DNA of 64,000 nt, from NCBI RefSeq assembly GCF_007474535.1, contig NZ_VKNW01000006.1:62001-126000 (forward strand). Reading direction: 5' to 3'. Positions 51,018 through 59,961 of the stretch are shown here, in pieces. Position 1 is the first letter of the stretch, and each line of letters begins with the position of its first letter. Made by a program: the position numbers and the translations under genes. Source of the stretch: Chryseobacterium echinoideorum. Its GTDB lineage: Bacteria; Bacteroidota; Bacteroidia; Flavobacteriales; Weeksellaceae. The notes beneath the pieces are model-generated. The model was not told the DNA's origin, ran no database searches, and worked only from the letters and a program-made list of their open reading frames with translations.

Positions 51018-51843
51018 AGTAGGTTGCTATTAAATTGTTTGCTTTGTTTAGGTCGTTTAAGAAATGGTAGGGATTGATGCTTTGTCCAAACTCCTTTACT
51101 GCAAAATGCAGGTGCGGTCCGGTAGAGTTCCCTGTGTTTCCACTTTTCCCGATGATGAAGCCCGCCCTCACTTTTTCCCCGACTTTGTAGTAGATTTCGG
51201 AGAGGTGCAGATAGGAAGTTTCAAATCGGTTAAAATGTTTGATTTTGATAAATTTTCCACCGCCTTTGGAATCCCAACCTGCTTCGGTAATGATTCCGTC
51301 AAGCACTGCGTGAACATCTTCATAGTTGGCTTTGAGGTCAATGCCGTTGTGCATTTTAAGACTCCCAAAAATAGGATGTATCCTTGAGCCGTAACCCGAA
51401 GTGATGTACAGATTACTCTTCAGCGGCATCACGATTTTGGATAAGGACGGCATCCACTCTTTTTCATCAGAAATATTAATTGCTTGCTGTATTTGGGTAT
51501 TGTTTTTAATTTTATCATTTTCCCTCTTTAAAATCAGTTGATGCAGGGAATCTTGCAGATTTTCATACTGCATTTTCCTGAAGTGTTCTGCACCGTTATA
51601 CTGCTTCATCAACGATTTCAGTGAATCCAGCTCGGTCTTTAAGTCCGATCTTGAAGTAAAGTTGAATACGTCCTTCCAAGATTTTTTGTCTTTCCTGTCC
51701 TTGGTTTCAGCCATTTTTTGTACGGGAATTAAAACTTCGATTTTTTGTGATATGATTGGTGTCAGCGTATTGAACTGGGCTGCGAGGCAATTTCCCATCA
51801 GAAAAAGGATAGGTAAAAGGATTCTAATTATTTTTTGTTTCAT
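51007..51843 (-). CDS. Element-encoded M23 peptidase
   Basis: A 278-residue exported protein with signal peptide (MKQKIIRILLPILFLMGNCLA). A stalk with coiled coil (LKTELDSLKSLMKQYNGAEHF) precedes a LytM domain. The domain has YITSGYGSRIHPIFGSLKMHNGID (the HxxxD zinc motif), LHLSEIYYKVGEKV and GPHLHFAVKEFG with the HLH pair, so all zinc ligands are present. It probably opens peptidoglycan during assembly of the conjugation machine, the role of VirB1-type hydrolases in other systems. Its start is three bases from the upstream coupling protein stop. Confidence 0.87.
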   Translation of the reverse strand: MKQKIIRILLPILFLMGNCLAAQFNTLTPIISQKIEVLIPVQKMAETKDRKDKKSWKDVFNFTSRSDLKTELDSLKSLMKQYNGAEHFRKMQYENLQDSLHQLILKRENDKIKNNTQIQQAINISDEKEWMPSLSKIVMPLKSNLYITSGYGSRIHPIFGSLKMHNGIDLKANYEDVHAVLDGIITEAGWDSKGGGKFIKIKHFNRFETSYLHLSEIYYKVGEKVRAGFIIGKSGNTGNSTGPHLHFAVKEFGQSINPYHFLNDLNKANNLIATYYAN

Positions 51844-51846
51844 TAT

Positions 51847-53835
51847 TTATTCTTTTGAAAGTTCGTTTACAATGAGTTCCACCTCTTTATTGATTTTTCT
51901 GAAGTTGGTCATCAGGACATCGTTTTTCCTATTGTTTCCCATTTTGTCGACAAATGAGTAATAGGAAGGCATTTTCACATAGTTGTGTTCTTCCTGTTTG
52001 ATGGCCTTCATATCCAAATTGATTTTGCCGTTCATCGCCGAAGTTTTGTATTCCTCGGTGTCGTTTTCCTCGCCCTGAGCAATCATTCCGACCATTTCAC
52101 CAGTTTTGAGCGTCGCAATTTTTCCTGCAGGAATCATAAAGTCCATTTTCTCGTTGATGCTGGTCGTCGTTCCTTGTTGGGAGATGGATTGGGAATAGGA
52201 TTTTTGCTTGATTTTTCCGAACAGTTTCTCCAGCCATTCCAGAGTATTTTTGTCCCTTGCGGAACCTGAAAGGATATTTCCAACAATGGCGGAAATGGTG
52301 TCGGCAACTTCTTTTTTGTAAAACTGTCGGAGTTGTGGGATTTCCTGAAGTCCCAATAAGACCGCCACTTTGTTGCTCCTTGCGGTCGCCACCACGTTGT
52401 CGATTTTATGTATGTAGATGGTGGGAAACTCGTCAGCAATAATTCCTCCCGGCAAATTGTGTTTGGAGTTGATGAGTCGTAAAGTCCTGTTCAAAACCGA
52501 TGAATAAAGGGCGGAATTGATGTCCTGCGTTCCTGGATCGGATGCCAAAATCAGGATGGAAGGATTCTCCCTGTTCGTAATTTTAAGTTCCACTTCGTCG
52601 CCCGAAAACACCCAGAAACTTTCCTTGGTCGCCAATCGTGAGAGAAATATCTTCAAGGTTCCGACCTGTCCCTCCAACTGGTCAAATGCCTTGTTTTCAT
52701 ACGCCGTCTTAAAGGGAGAAAGCAGTGAGAATATTTCCTCGTTGGTAAAAAGTGTGTCAAAAATCTCCTTGTAACTTCGGTTCATAAAGGTCAGGATATG
52801 TGGTAAATCCGAATATTTTCCGTCCTCGTAGGTGGCAAAAAAGTAGATACTCGACGAAAGAAAGTTGATGGCAGATTGGGTGAAAAAAGCATCGGAACCG
52901 CCTCCCGAACTTGAACCTCCCTTTTGGAGCGAGGATACCATAGACTCCGCCATTTCCTGTGCTTCCGCCAAAGTTTGGATGTATTCCTTTTTGAACGGGT
53001 TTACCCTTTTGGATTTTTCAACCTCGTTTAGATTGATGACATGAAAATCGTATTCATACCCCGAATCTTTGCTTTTCTTCAACAGATAATGGTAGTAGGC
53101 AATCTGCGCCAAATCGGGAAACTTGAAATCGTAAATACACAGGCAGAAGCCTTTCGCTATCATTTGCCTGATTGCGGGATTGATGATTCCGAAAGACTTT
53201 CCACTTCCAGGCGTTCCAATCACCATCGTCCCACGAAATGGATTGATATTGACCCATCCCTTGTTGATTTTTTTACTGTATCTGAAGAGATATGGGATAT
53301 TGATCGAGGTATCCGTTTCTACAAGTTCCTGATTTTGGGCAAAACTTTCTTCCTCTACATTCCATCGGTCTTTTCCCATTTTTTGTTGCATGAGTTTTGA
53401 GATGGCGTCTGCTCCCATTTGAAGGATTACTGCACCCAAAAAAGACAATACGGCATAAATGACCTGATAAAGATTCAGCGCAGGTAAAATTTTAGGGAGT
53501 TTGGAGTTTCCTGCCTCGTTTTGCCAAACGAGTGAAGAAAAAATCATCAACAAGCCCAATATCATGGGGATTACGATTTCCGTGGCGATGTTCAAATCCT
53601 TTTTCTTCTTCGCCTTTGTCCCGACAGCGACCAATCCAATGAGAATCAGGGTCGCAAACTTTGCGTTGATGGGTGGGTAAAAGAAACTCATCTTCGAAAA
53701 ATTTTTCAATAGATTTGAAACTACAGGAATATCTGCATCGAGGTAGAAAAGGGACGCACAATCCAGTGCCACGACCGCATAAACCGCCTTTTGAAGGAAT
53801 CCGTAGATTTTAATTTGGTGTTGTTGTTCCTGCAT
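51847..53835 (-). CDS. mobC: Conjugative coupling protein, VirD4/MobC type
   Basis: A 662-residue inner-membrane ATPase. The N-terminal 145 residues carry four hydrophobic segments (15-35, 57-72, 85-104, 124-140). The cytosolic part has Walker A GTPGSGKS (207-214), Walker B GGIIADEFPTIYI and a conserved ATARSNKVAVLLGLQEIPQLRQFY segment of the TraD/VirD4 family. It ends with a basic tail. Proteins of this type, called MobC in CTnDOT-like elements, bring the relaxase-DNA complex to the transfer channel. It lies six bases downstream of the small membrane protein gene. Confidence 0.87.
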   Translation of the reverse strand: MQEQQHQIKIYGFLQKAVYAVVALDCASLFYLDADIPVVSNLLKNFSKMSFFYPPINAKFATLILIGLVAVGTKAKKKKDLNIATEIVIPMILGLLMIFSSLVWQNEAGNSKLPKILPALNLYQVIYAVLSFLGAVILQMGADAISKLMQQKMGKDRWNVEEESFAQNQELVETDTSINIPYLFRYSKKINKGWVNINPFRGTMVIGTPGSGKSFGIINPAIRQMIAKGFCLCIYDFKFPDLAQIAYYHYLLKKSKDSGYEYDFHVINLNEVEKSKRVNPFKKEYIQTLAEAQEMAESMVSSLQKGGSSSGGGSDAFFTQSAINFLSSSIYFFATYEDGKYSDLPHILTFMNRSYKEIFDTLFTNEEIFSLLSPFKTAYENKAFDQLEGQVGTLKIFLSRLATKESFWVFSGDEVELKITNRENPSILILASDPGTQDINSALYSSVLNRTLRLINSKHNLPGGIIADEFPTIYIHKIDNVVATARSNKVAVLLGLQEIPQLRQFYKKEVADTISAIVGNILSGSARDKNTLEWLEKLFGKIKQKSYSQSISQQGTTTSINEKMDFMIPAGKIATLKTGEMVGMIAQGEENDTEEYKTSAMNGKINLDMKAIKQEEHNYVKMPSYYSFVDKMGNNRKNDVLMTNFRKINKEVELIVNELSKE

Positions 53836-53841
53836 TACTTC

Positions 53842-54081
53842 CTATAAATTGTAGTTTTTTAAAAACTCTTTCTCTTTTTCCTCTATAAGGCCTTTACCAT
53901 AAATCTTCACTGCAATCTCCTTATACCACGCTTTCAGATAAGCCATTTTCATAATTTCCATTTCTATTTCCTTCTTTGCTTTTCTGAGACGGAATAAAAA
54001 AATTATGGATATGCAATACGCGATGAAAACGATGAACGTCAGGAGAAGGGCAATAATGAATTCTGTTGGAAATGGGTTCAT
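53842..54081 (-). CDS. Small membrane protein of the transfer operon
   Basis: A 79-residue protein with one membrane helix (FIIALLLTFIVFIAYCISIIFLF) and a basic and acidic cytosolic helix (RLRKAKKEIEMEIMKMAYLKAWYKEIAVKIYGKGLIEEKEKEFL). No known family can be named. It lies two bases after traN and six before the coupling protein, so it is surely co-expressed. A role as an adaptor between TraN/TraM and the coupling protein is plausible but unproven. Confidence 0.65.
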   Translation of the reverse strand: MNPFPTEFIIALLLTFIVFIAYCISIIFLFRLRKAKKEIEMEIMKMAYLKAWYKEIAVKIYGKGLIEEKEKEFLKNYNL

Positions 54082-54083
54082 GA

Positions 54084-54953
54084 CTAAAATGTATCTGCTT
54101 TTAAAATGTCTGAATAATTCACCTTCATCTCGATGGTTCTTCCCGAGAGTTGTTCCTCAATCAGGCGGATCATCATCACCTTGCTGTTCGGAAAGGTGAA
54201 TTTTTTGAAGACATAGATGTTTCTGAAATTTTTCCTGAAATGTTTCGGGGCGTAAAGTCTAAAAACCGGTGTCATCTCGATGCTTTGATTGTTGGTCGCC
54301 TTGTAGATTTTTTTGTCCTCGATGGAAAATTTTAGGTCTTCGATATCGTAACTCAGGTTCGAGCTGTTTTTGAAGGTCATATCGAGAAAGATGTAGTCGC
54401 TGATAACGTACACATTGTTGAGCTGCATACTGAGTTTAAGGTCTTTCTGCTCCCTGATTGGATTTTCCTCCGTCTTCTTCTTTATGATGTCCATCGCAAA
54501 CTTGGTCAGCTCCAAGTTGGAAAAGCGGGTTTTGTCCAGTTCAATCGGCTGCATCTCTTCTGGCTGGATATGGATGTTGGTCACGGTGTTTTTGTTTTCC
54601 GAATTTCTATAAACCGCCTTATATTGGGCTATAAAGGACTGACCTACGACCGTGATAATTCCTATTTTGTCGCCATTCAATAAAGAAGTGGATTTTGTTT
54701 TTTCTTTTGGGTCGGCGTTGGTAGGAGCATCCGTGATCTTGATTCTCGCAATATTGGTGTTCGGTAAATCCCCCGTGAGTTTTTGGGTGGACAAATCCAC
54801 ATATTGGATGGGTTCCGGTGAGATGATGTGCAGGTTGACGCCCTCCGTAATCACGAGTACGGGCAAGTCCGAAATGACTTGTTCCTTGGTTGCGGTTTGG
54901 GCAATAAAAAGGTTGGATATAAGGAATAATAGGATATTGATTGCTGTTTTCAT
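54084..54953 (-). CDS. traN: Conjugative transposon protein TraN (DUF4138)
   Basis: A 289-residue exported protein with signal peptide (MKTAINILLFLISNLFIAQ). The body matches TraN/DUF4138: SDLPVLVITEGVNLHIISPEPIQYVDLS near the N-terminus and YAPKHFRKNFRNIYVFKKFTFPNSKVMMIRLIEEQLSGR near the C-terminus. It is the VirB9-like component of the Bacteroidota transfer channel and works with TraM. It starts two bases before the TraM stop region and is followed after two bases by the small membrane protein gene. Confidence 0.88.
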   Translation of the reverse strand: MKTAINILLFLISNLFIAQTATKEQVISDLPVLVITEGVNLHIISPEPIQYVDLSTQKLTGDLPNTNIARIKITDAPTNADPKEKTKSTSLLNGDKIGIITVVGQSFIAQYKAVYRNSENKNTVTNIHIQPEEMQPIELDKTRFSNLELTKFAMDIIKKKTEENPIREQKDLKLSMQLNNVYVISDYIFLDMTFKNSSNLSYDIEDLKFSIEDKKIYKATNNQSIEMTPVFRLYAPKHFRKNFRNIYVFKKFTFPNSKVMMIRLIEEQLSGRTIEMKVNYSDILKADTF

Positions 54954-54955
54954 TT

Positions 54956-56164
54956 TTATTTTTTTTGTTGGTTTTGTGAGTCTTTAAGCTGTTTTTCGTC
55001 GATGAGAAATACATAAGAGTTGTATTTCAGTTTGGCTTTGTTGGTTTTAATGAGGTTGGCGATGGATTTTGATGTGGACGTGAAGAGTTTGGAGCCGATG
55101 CTCGTGAAAAATCCCTGTCCGCCCATATCCATCTGCGTTCCCTGTACGGAGTTGCTTCCCATTTCCCGAATCATGTCCCTGAAGACGCTTTCGGGAACAT
55201 AAAGCCCCTTCATGCCGTCAATGTCGTAGATGGAGAGGTTGACTGGTAAAATTTCTCCCCTTGTAAATACCGAGACAATCTTGAGGTCAACCCGCTGCAT
55301 GGAAAATCCAGAGATTTGTCCGTAAAGGATGGAACCTTTCTCAATTTTTTTGTTGCCGACGAAGATGTCTTCCAATAATCGGAACCGGATTCTGCTTCCC
55401 AGAAATCCCTTGTTGTTTTCATCAATGACGGCTTTGATAAAGCTGTTCTCATTTTCCCTGTAGAAGGCATTGAACTCGCTGTTGATTCCCGACTTGCCGA
55501 CATTGAAGGTAGAATTGAGGAACTCGTCCATTTTTTCCTTGTTGGCTTTGAGTTTCTGTTCCGCCAATAGTTTGGCTTGGTATTCGGGATCCCTCGCTTT
55601 TTCTAAGGAATCCATGACGAGCATCTGCTGTTTCAGATATTTTACGGGGTCTTGCTGGGTATTTTGATTACCAGATTTTGTATTTTCTGATAATTGCTCA
55701 TTTTCCTGTTTTCCGTAGGATTTGTCGTTCAGCATTCTAATGATTTCGGAAGACCTTTTAAAGTCCTTGTCCTCGTTTTGTTGTTTTGGATTGTAGTAGG
55801 AAGAGTTGCCTCCTTTTGACGCCTGCTGATTTTGTCTGCTCGATACCGCCTTTAGTGAGTCTATTTTTCTTTTCTGGTCCAAGGACAACTGGTCTTCATA
55901 ACTGAGCAGGCTATCCTGTTCCTTGTCCAATCCTCCGAGCATCGTCCTATTGTCGTCCTTCTTGAAAAAGGCGTCGTAGGCATCATTCTTCGTCATGATG
56001 GAGTCCCGTGTTTCTCCCAGAGATAGGGAAAGTTCTTTCGGCTTGTCTTTTTTAGAGGTGTCCTCTTTGGTAAATTGGGCACCCACATACACAAAGAGCA
56101 GCAGGAACGGCAATGCCAGAAGGGGCATCACATATTTTTTTTCCTTAAAGTTGATTTTATTCAT
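54956..56164 (-). CDS. traM: Conjugative transposon protein TraM
   Basis: A 402-residue protein with an N-terminal membrane anchor (YVMPLLALPFLLLFVYVGAQF). A long polar Gln/Asn/Ser-rich stretch (about 80-200) follows. The C-terminal TraM domain from about 230 has IKAVIDENNKGFLGSRIRFRLLEDIFVGNKKIEKGSILYGQISGFS and GMKGLYVPESVFRDM. It corresponds to VirB10 and spans the periplasm. The overlap with traN is close. Length and layout fit the family. Confidence 0.88.
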   Translation of the reverse strand: MNKINFKEKKYVMPLLALPFLLLFVYVGAQFTKEDTSKKDKPKELSLSLGETRDSIMTKNDAYDAFFKKDDNRTMLGGLDKEQDSLLSYEDQLSLDQKRKIDSLKAVSSRQNQQASKGGNSSYYNPKQQNEDKDFKRSSEIIRMLNDKSYGKQENEQLSENTKSGNQNTQQDPVKYLKQQMLVMDSLEKARDPEYQAKLLAEQKLKANKEKMDEFLNSTFNVGKSGINSEFNAFYRENENSFIKAVIDENNKGFLGSRIRFRLLEDIFVGNKKIEKGSILYGQISGFSMQRVDLKIVSVFTRGEILPVNLSIYDIDGMKGLYVPESVFRDMIREMGSNSVQGTQMDMGGQGFFTSIGSKLFTSTSKSIANLIKTNKAKLKYNSYVFLIDEKQLKDSQNQQKK

Positions 56165-56198
56165 TGAGTTGTTATTTTTGGATAAATTGACTCCGGTG

Positions 56199-56552
56199 CT
56201 ACCGGCCGTTTTTTAGTTCTTGGTATTGGTTGTACAGGTATTCTATTCTCAGGCTGTCTTCTTTTTGTAGTTCCTTTCGGTCTCTTTTCAATTTTAAAGT
56301 TTGAAGTTCATTCACTATTTTTTCCATTTCTTTCTCTTGGTTTTTGCCCACCTGTTCCGATTTGTTACTCTTGGAATACAGCATTGGAGGTTTAATTTTA
56401 AATGCCGATTCATTCGGGAAGAAAATTCCCTGTACCAGCGATCCTATAAATGACACGGAGAGAAATACCATCGAATAGGTGAAAAACTTCTTCGGATTTT
56501 TTGCCGCCCATTCCAATCCCTTTTTTGCGTTTTGTTTTAGAAAATTTTTCAT
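56199..56552 (-). CDS. TraL-like small membrane protein
   Basis: A 117-residue protein with one membrane helix (FFTYSMVFLSVSFIGSLVQGIFF). A basic N-terminus (MKNFLKQNAKKGLEWAAKNPKKF) and a charged helical C-terminus (QEKEMEKIVNELQTLKLKRDRKELQKEDSLRIEYLYNQYQELKNGR) complete it. In Bacteroides elements TraL sits between TraK and TraM with a similar size and topology, which is the position here. The sequence is too divergent to call by motif alone. It is two bases from traK. Confidence 0.6.
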   Translation of the reverse strand: MKNFLKQNAKKGLEWAAKNPKKFFTYSMVFLSVSFIGSLVQGIFFPNESAFKIKPPMLYSKSNKSEQVGKNQEKEMEKIVNELQTLKLKRDRKELQKEDSLRIEYLYNQYQELKNGR

Positions 56553-56554
56553 CT

Positions 56555-57169
56555 TTAATAAGAATTTTTGGTTTGGTTGGAGATTTCCTCGTTGTCGATG
56601 ATTCTCCAGTTCTTCAGCATCACACCGTGAGGATTGTTTGGGCTTCTGATGATGTCGTCAAAGAATCCTTCGGTGATCAATTTCCTTGTAATCACGGCGG
56701 ACTTTCTGGTAATCATCTGCTTTCCGAAGAAGGAGAATTTCTTTTGCTCCATATCCAATTGAATGGAATCGGCATGGATACTCACCATAGAACTGGAAGC
56801 CACAATCTGGTTATAGAAACCTTTCTCCTTGAGGTTGGTGTATTCCTTTTTTCCACTGTCGTCAATGAGATACAGCGATTTTTGGATATTTTCCTTGATG
56901 TAGGCATCATCGGGAGCCAAAGTGAAAAACAGTCGGTGGAAGAGCTCGATTTGGGCTTTGTATTCCACGGGACGGTTTAGCAGGACATCGGTCTGTTTTG
57001 CCAATACCGGAACGCCATTGTCCAAAATGTAGATGGACTTTCTGGAATCCTGAATCATCCTATAGGCAAAGAAGAAGCCCGCCAATACGATAATTACGGC
57101 AAATGCCACGGTTCCCAATGAAACAATCTTGTTGACTTTAATTCTTTGTTCAATATTTTTAATCAGCAT
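56555..57169 (-). CDS. traK: Conjugative transposon protein TraK
   Basis: A 204-residue protein with a VirB8-like topology. A short cytosolic start is followed by a membrane helix (VSLGTVAFAVIIVLAGFFFAYRM). The periplasmic domain has IYILDNGVPVLAKQTDVLLNRPVEYKAQIELFHRLFFTLAPDD, a segment very typical of TraK. The C-terminal part has AVITRKLITEGFFDDIIRS. It probably forms part of the inner-membrane complex. It lies 36 bases downstream of traJ and two before the TraL-like gene. Confidence 0.92.
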   Translation of the reverse strand: MLIKNIEQRIKVNKIVSLGTVAFAVIIVLAGFFFAYRMIQDSRKSIYILDNGVPVLAKQTDVLLNRPVEYKAQIELFHRLFFTLAPDDAYIKENIQKSLYLIDDSGKKEYTNLKEKGFYNQIVASSSMVSIHADSIQLDMEQKKFSFFGKQMITRKSAVITRKLITEGFFDDIIRSPNNPHGVMLKNWRIIDNEEISNQTKNSY

Positions 57170-57205
57170 TGTATATTTAATTGTTGTTGGTTGATAGTTG
57201 TCGGT

Positions 57206-58456
57206 TTATTTACTTCTGTTTTTCATTGCGGTATTGACCATTCCCGATGCGGAACCTGATATGGCTGACTTCGCGACGGCTCCAGCCACTGAGGCTCCGC
57301 CAGTTTTTGCGGCTAATACCGTTGTTTTGGCTGCATTCGCCATTCTTCCTGCCGCACTCTTCATCTTGGTCATTGCACCTGCGCCTCCCGCTGTAACGAT
57401 GGTGTCGGCGATTGTAGGCGTCATCAATACCCCGATTCCCGTCACGATGTAGGCGACACAGGTAAAAAGTCCATTGTAAATCATTCCGGAATTGCTCACA
57501 TAGACCATCAAGGCGTCCAGATTGGTGATGGTTCCGTTCGTTAAAAGGGTGTCGTATCGCTCAATCTCCATCTCGTAACCCGAAGCGATCAGTTGCTGAC
57601 CGATATTGATGATGGTATAGGCAACAAAGGTGTACAGGTTGATGTTGATGAACTTGGAAACCCAGCTGTACAGCGAGTTTTCAAATCCTGGAACGAGTGC
57701 CATTCCCACAGCGATAGGTCCCAGAATAATAAGGATGTAGGCCCAAATTTTTTGGATGAAGAAAATAAGGTAGACACAGATTCGAAGGATGGAAAGGCAA
57801 ACGAACTCGATAATTTCTGCAACCAGTTTTTGGAGTTGGAACTCCATCCGTAACTGCCATTCCTTGATTGGCTGAATGAGTTTATCCAGTCCCTCGCTGA
57901 TGTCGAACCAAGAGTCGTCGGCATCTTTGCCGGTATTGTTGATGACGTCCTGCTTCGCATCCTCGTCAGCTTTGAGTTTGATGACGGCATCGAGTAACTG
58001 TTGCTGTTTCTTGAATCGTTGAATCCTCAAATCATTCACTTCGGACTCGATGTCGCTGAAGATGGCGATTCCCGGTTCTGCAATGGCTTCAAAGGGTGCC
58101 TGAATCAGATTGACAAATCCACTCCAGTACACCAGGGTAAATCCAATAAGGATGGGTTTGAGCATCGGGGTGATTTCCCATTCCCGGTCGCCTGCCGCCA
58201 TTTGCCAACCCATGTATCCGAGATACATCAACGCTCCCAGTCCTCCGATAGCCCTTCCGACCAAAGCGGATCCGACAGCACCGTCTTGAACGCTGTTGTC
58301 CAGTTTGGTAAAGACCTCCATAAACCATTTCTCAAATGCGCCGTCGCCCTTTAGAAATTGGAGCAGGTTGCTGTAGTCGCCGTCGGTTTGGGCAAAGCCG
58401 ATTATCGGCAGCAATATTGCCAAGAGGCAAAATAAGGGTGTAGTATTTCTTTTCAT
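57206..58456 (-). CDS. traJ: Conjugative transposon protein TraJ
   Basis: A 416-residue polytopic inner-membrane protein, VirB6-like, with about seven hydrophobic segments. An exported start (MKRNTTPLFCLLAILLPIIGFAQ) precedes the domain FLKGDGAFEKWFMEVFTKLDNS. Membrane helices include ALMYLGYMGWQMA, ILIGFTLVYWSGFVNLI, AYILIILGPIAVGMALVP and TLVYIVTGIGVLMTPTIA-like segments. An Ala/Gly-rich tail ends it. ATG at 58456 is preferred over GTG at 58459, which overlaps the previous stop as TAGTGATG. It forms the central channel component. Confidence 0.87.
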   Translation of the reverse strand: MKRNTTPLFCLLAILLPIIGFAQTDGDYSNLLQFLKGDGAFEKWFMEVFTKLDNSVQDGAVGSALVGRAIGGLGALMYLGYMGWQMAAGDREWEITPMLKPILIGFTLVYWSGFVNLIQAPFEAIAEPGIAIFSDIESEVNDLRIQRFKKQQQLLDAVIKLKADEDAKQDVINNTGKDADDSWFDISEGLDKLIQPIKEWQLRMEFQLQKLVAEIIEFVCLSILRICVYLIFFIQKIWAYILIILGPIAVGMALVPGFENSLYSWVSKFININLYTFVAYTIINIGQQLIASGYEMEIERYDTLLTNGTITNLDALMVYVSNSGMIYNGLFTCVAYIVTGIGVLMTPTIADTIVTAGGAGAMTKMKSAAGRMANAAKTTVLAAKTGGASVAGAVAKSAISGSASGMVNTAMKNRSK

Positions 58457-58458
58457 CA

Positions 58459-59289
58459 CTAAAATTTATGTTTGTACTGCTGCATCGTGTTGTGGATGAT
58501 CTGCTTGTCGGAAGCGGGAGTCCAAGCCTGTGGCAATGCATAAGGCGAATGGTTTTTCAGAATATTTTTATAGTCCAAAAGAAGTGTCGTCTTATCGTTG
58601 TGTTTCCTTAATTCCAGCACGAACCTTCTCCATTTGATAAGGGTGTCATGGTACATCAAAAAGCGTTTTCCTCTCGGCATATCCATCGACCTCGACATTG
58701 AATATTTTTCCTTGATTAAGTCCAATTCCTCCTGAAGTCTTTTTAAGGTTCCAGTGGTATTGAGCGTTTCGTAGGTTTGTTGGTTCTTCAGCCTCCATTC
58801 CACAAAATTTTGTGGCGTGTCTGGAAATTCGGTAATGGGTCTCAACATCCGTTTGTAGTAGAGCAACCAGAGCGGGTCCGCATCAACCGTCGCAGAAGTC
58901 CAATGGGCAAAGTCTTGGACGCTTCTTTTATAGATGGTGTCGGAAGCCGCCTTTATCTTTTTTGCCTCCTCTTCCTGAAATTTGACCTGCGCAAAACGCT
59001 GGTTTTGAAGTCCCGTAGGTTTTAGCGGCCGGATGTCTTCTCCATCCTTATAGTCCCTGTTTCTGCTGGGAGCCCACATTCCCCAAACCGTGGCATACGC
59101 AAAGTTGGTCTGAATGCCCAAAAGATATTTTGGATAGGGACGCCAGTCGCCCCAACTCTGGAACACCATCCTTTTGTGCTGGGCAACGATGGAGGGATCG
59201 TTCAACCGCTTTACGGTAAACTGTCCGAATACGCCGACTGCTGTCAGCAAAAGCGGAACGAGGGCAAATTTTTTAACTAATTTTTTCAT
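58459..59289 (-). CDS. Exported transfer protein with shared C-terminal tail (1 of 4)
   Basis: A 276-residue protein from the ATG at 59289; an open extension to 59337 lies in the preceding gene. It has a signal peptide (KKFALVPLLLTAVGVFGQ). The mature part is rich in Trp, Arg and Tyr (FQSWGDWRPYPKYLLGIQTNFAYATVWGMWAPSRNRDY), then helical. It ends with DKQIIHNTMQQYKHKF, a tail shared with the three upstream genes. No catalytic motif is seen. Its stop overlaps the start of traJ. It is a transfer-operon protein of unknown function, possibly a pilus or channel component. Confidence 0.7.
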   Translation of the reverse strand: MKKLVKKFALVPLLLTAVGVFGQFTVKRLNDPSIVAQHKRMVFQSWGDWRPYPKYLLGIQTNFAYATVWGMWAPSRNRDYKDGEDIRPLKPTGLQNQRFAQVKFQEEEAKKIKAASDTIYKRSVQDFAHWTSATVDADPLWLLYYKRMLRPITEFPDTPQNFVEWRLKNQQTYETLNTTGTLKRLQEELDLIKEKYSMSRSMDMPRGKRFLMYHDTLIKWRRFVLELRKHNDKTTLLLDYKNILKNHSPYALPQAWTPASDKQIIHNTMQQYKHKF

Positions 59290-59293
59290 CTTT

Positions 59294-59959
59294 TTAATTG
59301 AATATGTATTTGTATTTCTGGATAATGTCTCCGACAATCGCCCTGTCGATATTGAGGTAGTTTCTTAGCACTGGAACCTGGTACAGGTACGGAATCTTCT
59401 TGGCGTTTTCTAACCGCAATATGATGTAGAGGATGTTTCCATTGATGTTCCGAACTCGGGTAAACACCTTTTCAATAAGCATCTCCCTGTCCATCGGATC
59501 CATCAGGAAATCCTTGTTCTCGTTCAAAATATCCTGCGTGACTTCCTGCTTGAGTTTTAAGGTCTGTTTGCCGATTTCGACATAGTATTTGGAAACCAAG
59601 ACGGCATATTCCGGATGTTGCGCCGATAAGTCCAGCATCTTGTTGGAGTTGTTCGCCACCTTTCCCAGATATTGGTACAGGTAGATTAACTTTTTGCTCT
59701 GCGTAAGTGCCGAGTTGACATTTTTTAACTGCTGGTAGATGTATTCCTGAATGGCTATGATCTGTGCGGTCTGGCTTTTAATGTCGTCGTACAGTTCCTT
59801 CTGTTTTTCATAAGAGTTTAGAAAAGCCTGCTCGCTTCCCAGCCTTACGCCGTGATTGGTGGTCATCTGCGCCAAGAGTTTGTCGTTGATGACAATCTGC
59901 TGTCCGCTTACCAAACCAACAGAAAAAAACAAGATTCCTCCAATAAATAGTTTTCTCAT
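59294..59959 (-). CDS. TraI-like (DUF4141) exported coiled-coil protein with shared tail (2 of 4)
   Basis: A 221-residue protein with signal peptide (MRKLFIGGILFFSVGLVSGQ) and then almost all helix. Its coiled-coil region (KQKELYDDIKSQTAQIIAIQEYIYQQLKN) resembles VirB5-type minor pilin proteins and the DUF4141 TraI of Bacteroides elements. The segment LDLSAQHPEYAVLVSKYYVEIGKQTLKL is paralogous to the corresponding part of the gene at 60713-61381. It ends with YLNIDRAIVGDIIQKYKYIFN. The gap to the next gene is four bases. Confidence 0.7.
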   Translation of the reverse strand: MRKLFIGGILFFSVGLVSGQQIVINDKLLAQMTTNHGVRLGSEQAFLNSYEKQKELYDDIKSQTAQIIAIQEYIYQQLKNVNSALTQSKKLIYLYQYLGKVANNSNKMLDLSAQHPEYAVLVSKYYVEIGKQTLKLKQEVTQDILNENKDFLMDPMDREMLIEKVFTRVRNINGNILYIILRLENAKKIPYLYQVPVLRNYLNIDRAIVGDIIQKYKYIFN

Positions 59960-59961
59960 TT

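Noticed and set aside
55210..55503. Minus-strand frame inside traM
   Set aside because: Ser/Thr-rich with no domain; traM reads through completely in its own frame.
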